Shown: one piece after another, positions 61,220 to 64,000 of the stretch
Position numbering within the stretch: the stretch's first letter is position 1
How the letters are laid out: every line of letters starts with the position of its first letter
From: Thermomonospora echinospora
GTDB lineage: Bacteria > Actinomycetota > Actinomycetes > Streptosporangiales > Streptosporangiaceae
Assembly (NCBI RefSeq): GCF_900108175.1
Contig: NZ_FNVO01000003.1
Location: forward strand, 186,001-250,000
Length of the DNA: 64,000 nucleotides
Direction: 5' to 3'
Translations under genes and position numbers: made by a program
The notes under the pieces: model-generated
Told to the model about the DNA's origin: nothing
The model's input: the letters and a program-made list of their open reading frames with translations, nothing else
Databases searched by the model: none

Positions 61220-63321
61220 GTAGCGTCCAGACCTGGCGTTCGCTGCTGGCCGGCGAGGACCGCAACGCCGACGAAGTGGTCACCCAGGCGCTCGTGCGCG
61301 AGGTCGAGCTGCCGTTCGGCGCCGGCCGGGCGGCGCTCATCACGCTGGACAACGGGCACGACCACACCAAGCCGAACACCTTCGGGCCGCGCGGCCTGCT
61401 CGCCCTCGGCGACGCGCTGGACCGGGTGGCCGCCCGCGACGACCTGGTGGCCGTCTGCCTCACCGGCAAGCCGTTCATCTTCGCGGTCGGCGCCGACCTC
61501 AAGGGCGTGCCGTCGATCGCAAGCCGGCAGGAGGCCCAGCTCATCGCCGAACTGGGCCACGAGGTGTTCCGACGGCTCGGCGAGCTGGCGATCCCCTCGT
61601 TCGCGTTCGTCAACGGCGCGGCCCTGGGCGGCGGCCTGGAGGTGGCGCTGCACTGCACCTACCGGACGATCTCCGAGGGCGTGCCCGCAGTGGCGCTGCC
61701 AGAGTGCTTCCTCGGGCTGGTGCCCGGCTGGGGCGGCACCCACCTGCTGCCCAACCTGATCGGCGCGGAGAAGGCGATCAAGCTGATCATCGACAACCCG
61801 CTGGCCCAGAACAGGACGATCAACGGGCGGCAGGCCTACGGGCTGGGCGTCGCCGACGCGTTGTTCGAGGCGGCCGACTTCCTGGAGGAGTCGCTGGCCT
61901 GGGCCGCCCGGGTCGTCAAGGGCGAGATCACGGTGCGCCGTCCCGCGATCGACCGGGGCCAGGCCTGGGACAAGGCCGTCGAGGGCGCCCGCTTCGCGCT
62001 GCTGAACAAGCCGCAGGCCGCCCCGCACCGGGCGCTCGACCTGGTCGCCGCCGCCAGGACGGCCACCCGGGACGAGGGCTTCGCCGCCGAGGACGAGGCG
62101 CTGGCCGACCTCATCATGAGCGACGAGCTGCGCGCCGGGCTGTACGCGTTCGACCTCACCCAGAAGCGCGCCAAGCGGCCCGCCGGGGCGCCCGACAAGG
62201 CACTGGCCCGTCCGGTCACCAAGGTCGGCGTGGTGGGCGCGGGCCTGATGGCCGGCCAGCTCGCGCTGCTGTTCGCCCGCCGCCTGGAGGTGCCGGTCGT
62301 ACTGACCGACCTCGACCGAGAGCGCCTGGACAAGGGCGTCGGTTACGCGCACGGTGAGATCGACAAGCTGGCCGCCAAGGGCCGCGTCTCCGCCGACCAG
62401 GCCAACCGGCTCAAGGGGCTGATCACCGGCTCGCTGACCAAGGACGCCTTCGCCGACGCCGACTTCGTCATCGAGGCGGTCTTCGAGGAGATGTCGGTCA
62501 AGCAGCAGGTGTTCGCCGAGGTCGAGGCGGTCGTGTCGGCCGAGTGCGTGCTGGCCACCAACACCTCCTCGCTGTCGGTCACCGAGATGGCCGCCGGGCT
62601 GGCGCACCCCGAGCGGGTGGTGGGCTTCCACTTCTTCAACCCGGTCGCGGTGCTGCCGCTGCTGGAGATCGTCCGCGGTGCGCAGACCGACGACGCCGCG
62701 CTGGCCACCGCGTTCGCGGTCGGCAGGCGGCTGAAGAAGTCCTGCGTGCTGGTCAAGGACGCGCCCGCGTTCGTGGTCAACCGGATCCTGCTGCGGCTGC
62801 TGGCCGAGATCGTGGCGGCGGTGGACGAGGGCACCCCGATCGAGACGGCCGAGCGGGCCGCCGCGCCGCTGGGCCTGCCGATGCCGCCGTTCGTGCTGAT
62901 GGGGCTGGTCGGCCCGGCGATCGCGCTGCACGTCAACGAGACGCTGCACGCCGCCTTCCCAGACCGGTTCCCGCTGTCGGACAACCTGGCCAAGATGGTG
63001 GCCGCCGGCAAGACCGGCGTCTACCGGCCCGATCTCACCCTCGACCCGGAGGTCGTGGAGATCTTCTCCGGCGGTACCAGCCCGTCCACCGAGGAGCAGG
63101 TGCTGGAGCGCGCGGTGCGGGCGCTGGCCCAGGAGATCCGGATCATGCTGGACGAGGGCGTGGTGGCCGAGCCCGCCGACATCGACCTGTGCCTGATCCT
63201 GGGCGCGGGCTGGCCGTTCCACCTGGGCGGCATCACCTCGTACCTGGACCGGACCGGCGTGTCCGAGCAGGTCACCGGCCGCCGCTTCCTGCCGCCGGGC
63301 GTGGCCTCGCTGCCCGCCTGA
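61216..63321 (+). CDS. fadB: Fatty-acid oxidation multifunctional enzyme FadB
   Basis: 701 residues. N-terminal enoyl-CoA hydratase (about 1-310): FIFAVGADLKGV, FVNGAALGGGLEVALHCTYR, LPECFLGLVPGWGGTHLLP. 3-hydroxyacyl-CoA dehydrogenase NAD fold KVGVVGAGLMAGQLALLFAR from about 335, VVGFHFFNPV and a C-terminal domain with KTGVYRPD. Converts enoyl-CoA to 3-ketoacyl-CoA, FadA's substrate. Starts GTG 61216. Confidence 0.94.
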   Translation: MSSVQTWRSLLAGEDRNADEVVTQALVREVELPFGAGRAALITLDNGHDHTKPNTFGPRGLLALGDALDRVAARDDLVAVCLTGKPFIFAVGADLKGVPSIASRQEAQLIAELGHEVFRRLGELAIPSFAFVNGAALGGGLEVALHCTYRTISEGVPAVALPECFLGLVPGWGGTHLLPNLIGAEKAIKLIIDNPLAQNRTINGRQAYGLGVADALFEAADFLEESLAWAARVVKGEITVRRPAIDRGQAWDKAVEGARFALLNKPQAAPHRALDLVAAARTATRDEGFAAEDEALADLIMSDELRAGLYAFDLTQKRAKRPAGAPDKALARPVTKVGVVGAGLMAGQLALLFARRLEVPVVLTDLDRERLDKGVGYAHGEIDKLAAKGRVSADQANRLKGLITGSLTKDAFADADFVIEAVFEEMSVKQQVFAEVEAVVSAECVLATNTSSLSVTEMAAGLAHPERVVGFHFFNPVAVLPLLEIVRGAQTDDAALATAFAVGRRLKKSCVLVKDAPAFVVNRILLRLLAEIVAAVDEGTPIETAERAAAPLGLPMPPFVLMGLVGPAIALHVNETLHAAFPDRFPLSDNLAKMVAAGKTGVYRPDLTLDPEVVEIFSGGTSPSTEEQVLERAVRALAQEIRIMLDEGVVAEPADIDLCLILGAGWPFHLGGITSYLDRTGVSEQVTGRRFLPPGVASLPA

Positions 63322-63622
63322 CCCCCGGGCGCCGGCCGGGCACGTGAGGGCCTGGCGGGTCCTGGGAAAGATGACCGTGCGGGCGGGGGGAGCCGGAGCC
63401 TCCTGCCCGCACGGGACATCGGTAGACCCCGCTGCCCGCGGCCGAGGCAACGGTGTCGAAGCCGCTGTAAGCGAAGAACACCATGGAACCATCCGGGAGC
63501 CCCCTTGCCTGCGGGCAACACCCGGTCTCCTCACCTGCGCGAGCCCCGCGGAACTGGGGGTTTGGACGTCCGATGGCAGGTGATCTGTAGGGAACTGCTC
63601 AGCGTCCACCCGAGGGGATTCC
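63322..63622. other. 301-base gap between fadB and the amino-acid permease
   Basis: Contains an inverted repeat GTGCGGGC (63377-63384) / GCCCGCAC (63405-63412), possibly the fadB terminator, and a minus-strand permease remnant (63422-63484). No intact gene. Confidence 0.5.
63422..63484 (-). pseudogene. Remnant of an amino-acid permease (APC family)
   Basis: The minus strand encodes MVFFAYSGFDTVASAAGSG. FFAY-x-GFD-x-VA-x-AA is a highly conserved helix motif in APC-family permeases (usually FFAYIGFDTVATAAEE). Only about 15 residues match, without flanking permease sequence, so this is a fragment, in opposite orientation to the intact permease gene beside it. Confidence 0.5.
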
Positions 63623-64000
63623 GTGAGCATGTTCCGCACCAAGCCGGTCGAGCAGTCGATCCGGGACACCGAGGAGCCCGGGCACCGGCTGCGCCGCGAC
63701 CTGTCGGCGACCGACCTGGTCGTGTTCGGGGTCGGGGTCATCGTCGGCACCGGCATCTTCGTGCTGACCGGCCGGGTCGCCCGCGACTACGCCGGGCCGG
63801 GGGTGGCGTTCTCGTTCGTCATCGCCGGCGTCGTGTGCGCGCTGGCCGCCCTGTGCTACGCCGAGTTCGCCTCCACCGTGCCGGTGGCGGGGTCGGCCTA
63901 CACCTTCTCCTACGCCACGTTCGGCGAGTTCCCCGCCTGGATCATCGGGTGGGACCTGATCCTGGAACTGGCCCTGGCGGCCGCCGTGGTCGCGGTCGGC
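63623..64000 (+). CDS. APC-family amino-acid permease, 5' part only
   Basis: 126 residues are visible before the window edge. TDLVVFGVGVIVGTGIFVLT (first helix with the GTGIF unwound segment), AGPGVAFSFVIAGVVCALAA, and YAEFASTVPVAGSAYTFSYA are APC hallmarks, nearest to the cationic amino-acid transporter branch. GTG 63623, weak GAGGGG site upstream. Full length is expected to be about 480-500 residues. Confidence 0.88.
   Translation, partial: MSMFRTKPVEQSIRDTEEPGHRLRRDLSATDLVVFGVGVIVGTGIFVLTGRVARDYAGPGVAFSFVIAGVVCALAALCYAEFASTVPVAGSAYTFSYATFGEFPAWIIGWDLILELALAAAVVAVG

Noticed and set aside
60844-63756. A 970-codon open frame on the minus strand opposite fadA-fadB
   Set aside because: It lacks any protein family pattern, mirrors the codon bias of the real genes on the other strand, and fadA/fadB are unmistakable.

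Overview
The window is about 64 kb of very GC-rich DNA with the gene style of a filamentous actinomycete: GTG and TTG starts, Tat signals, a mycothiol-dependent isomerase family protein, a complete Mce transporter, a SigE-type sigma factor, the coproporphyrin route to heme (HemE, CgoX, HemQ) and many TetR regulators. I infer Streptosporangiales or a neighbouring order (an Actinomadura- or Nonomuraea-like genome), but no rRNA or tRNA is present to settle this. I see no tRNA, rRNA, CRISPR array, insertion sequence or prophage.

Left part (1-12.4 kb): a partial azoreductase divergent from its TetR gene; an ABC-2 exporter followed by a histidine kinase/response regulator pair; a Baeyer-Villiger-type monooxygenase divergent from a TetR gene, followed by a Tat-signalled FAD oxidoreductase. 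The two flavoenzyme promoters carry the same operator core. Next is a coupled set of a DMT-like membrane protein, a PucR-type regulator and a DUF2236 oxygenase that keeps the Arg/Thr/His spacing of rubber oxygenase.

Nickel operon (12.4-17.7 kb, minus strand): nikABCDE-like genes behind two tandem sites that match the nickel regulator Nur consensus. Lipid/isoprenoid region (18-36 kb): a second DMT-like gene divergent from a second DUF2236 gene around a perfect 40-bp palindrome; a full mce operon (two YrbE permeases, six Mce proteins, one Mce-associated protein) whose promoter repeats the palindrome core; a TetR gene; a third DUF2236 gene with its own TetR; a canonical latex-clearing protein (Lcp) with a divergent TetR; and a DinB-type isomerase with another TetR. 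Four DUF2236-fold proteins, six TetR genes and several matched operators in 36 kb suggest a regulated module for oxidising and importing a hydrophobic, possibly polyisoprenoid, substrate.

Right part (36-64 kb) is mostly housekeeping: GlgX, a secreted peptidoglycan-binding-like protein, sigma/anti-sigma-like pair, RibD-like reductase, ATP-dependent DNA ligase and a separate LigD-type polymerase, PhoD and a sulfatase, a secreted X-Pro peptidase, MsrB, heme genes, a small Cys-rich protein with a TTG start, an RNase D-like protein, and fadA-fadB for beta-oxidation behind several TACT/AGTA half-sites. The window ends inside an amino-acid permease gene, preceded by what looks like an inverted remnant of another permease.
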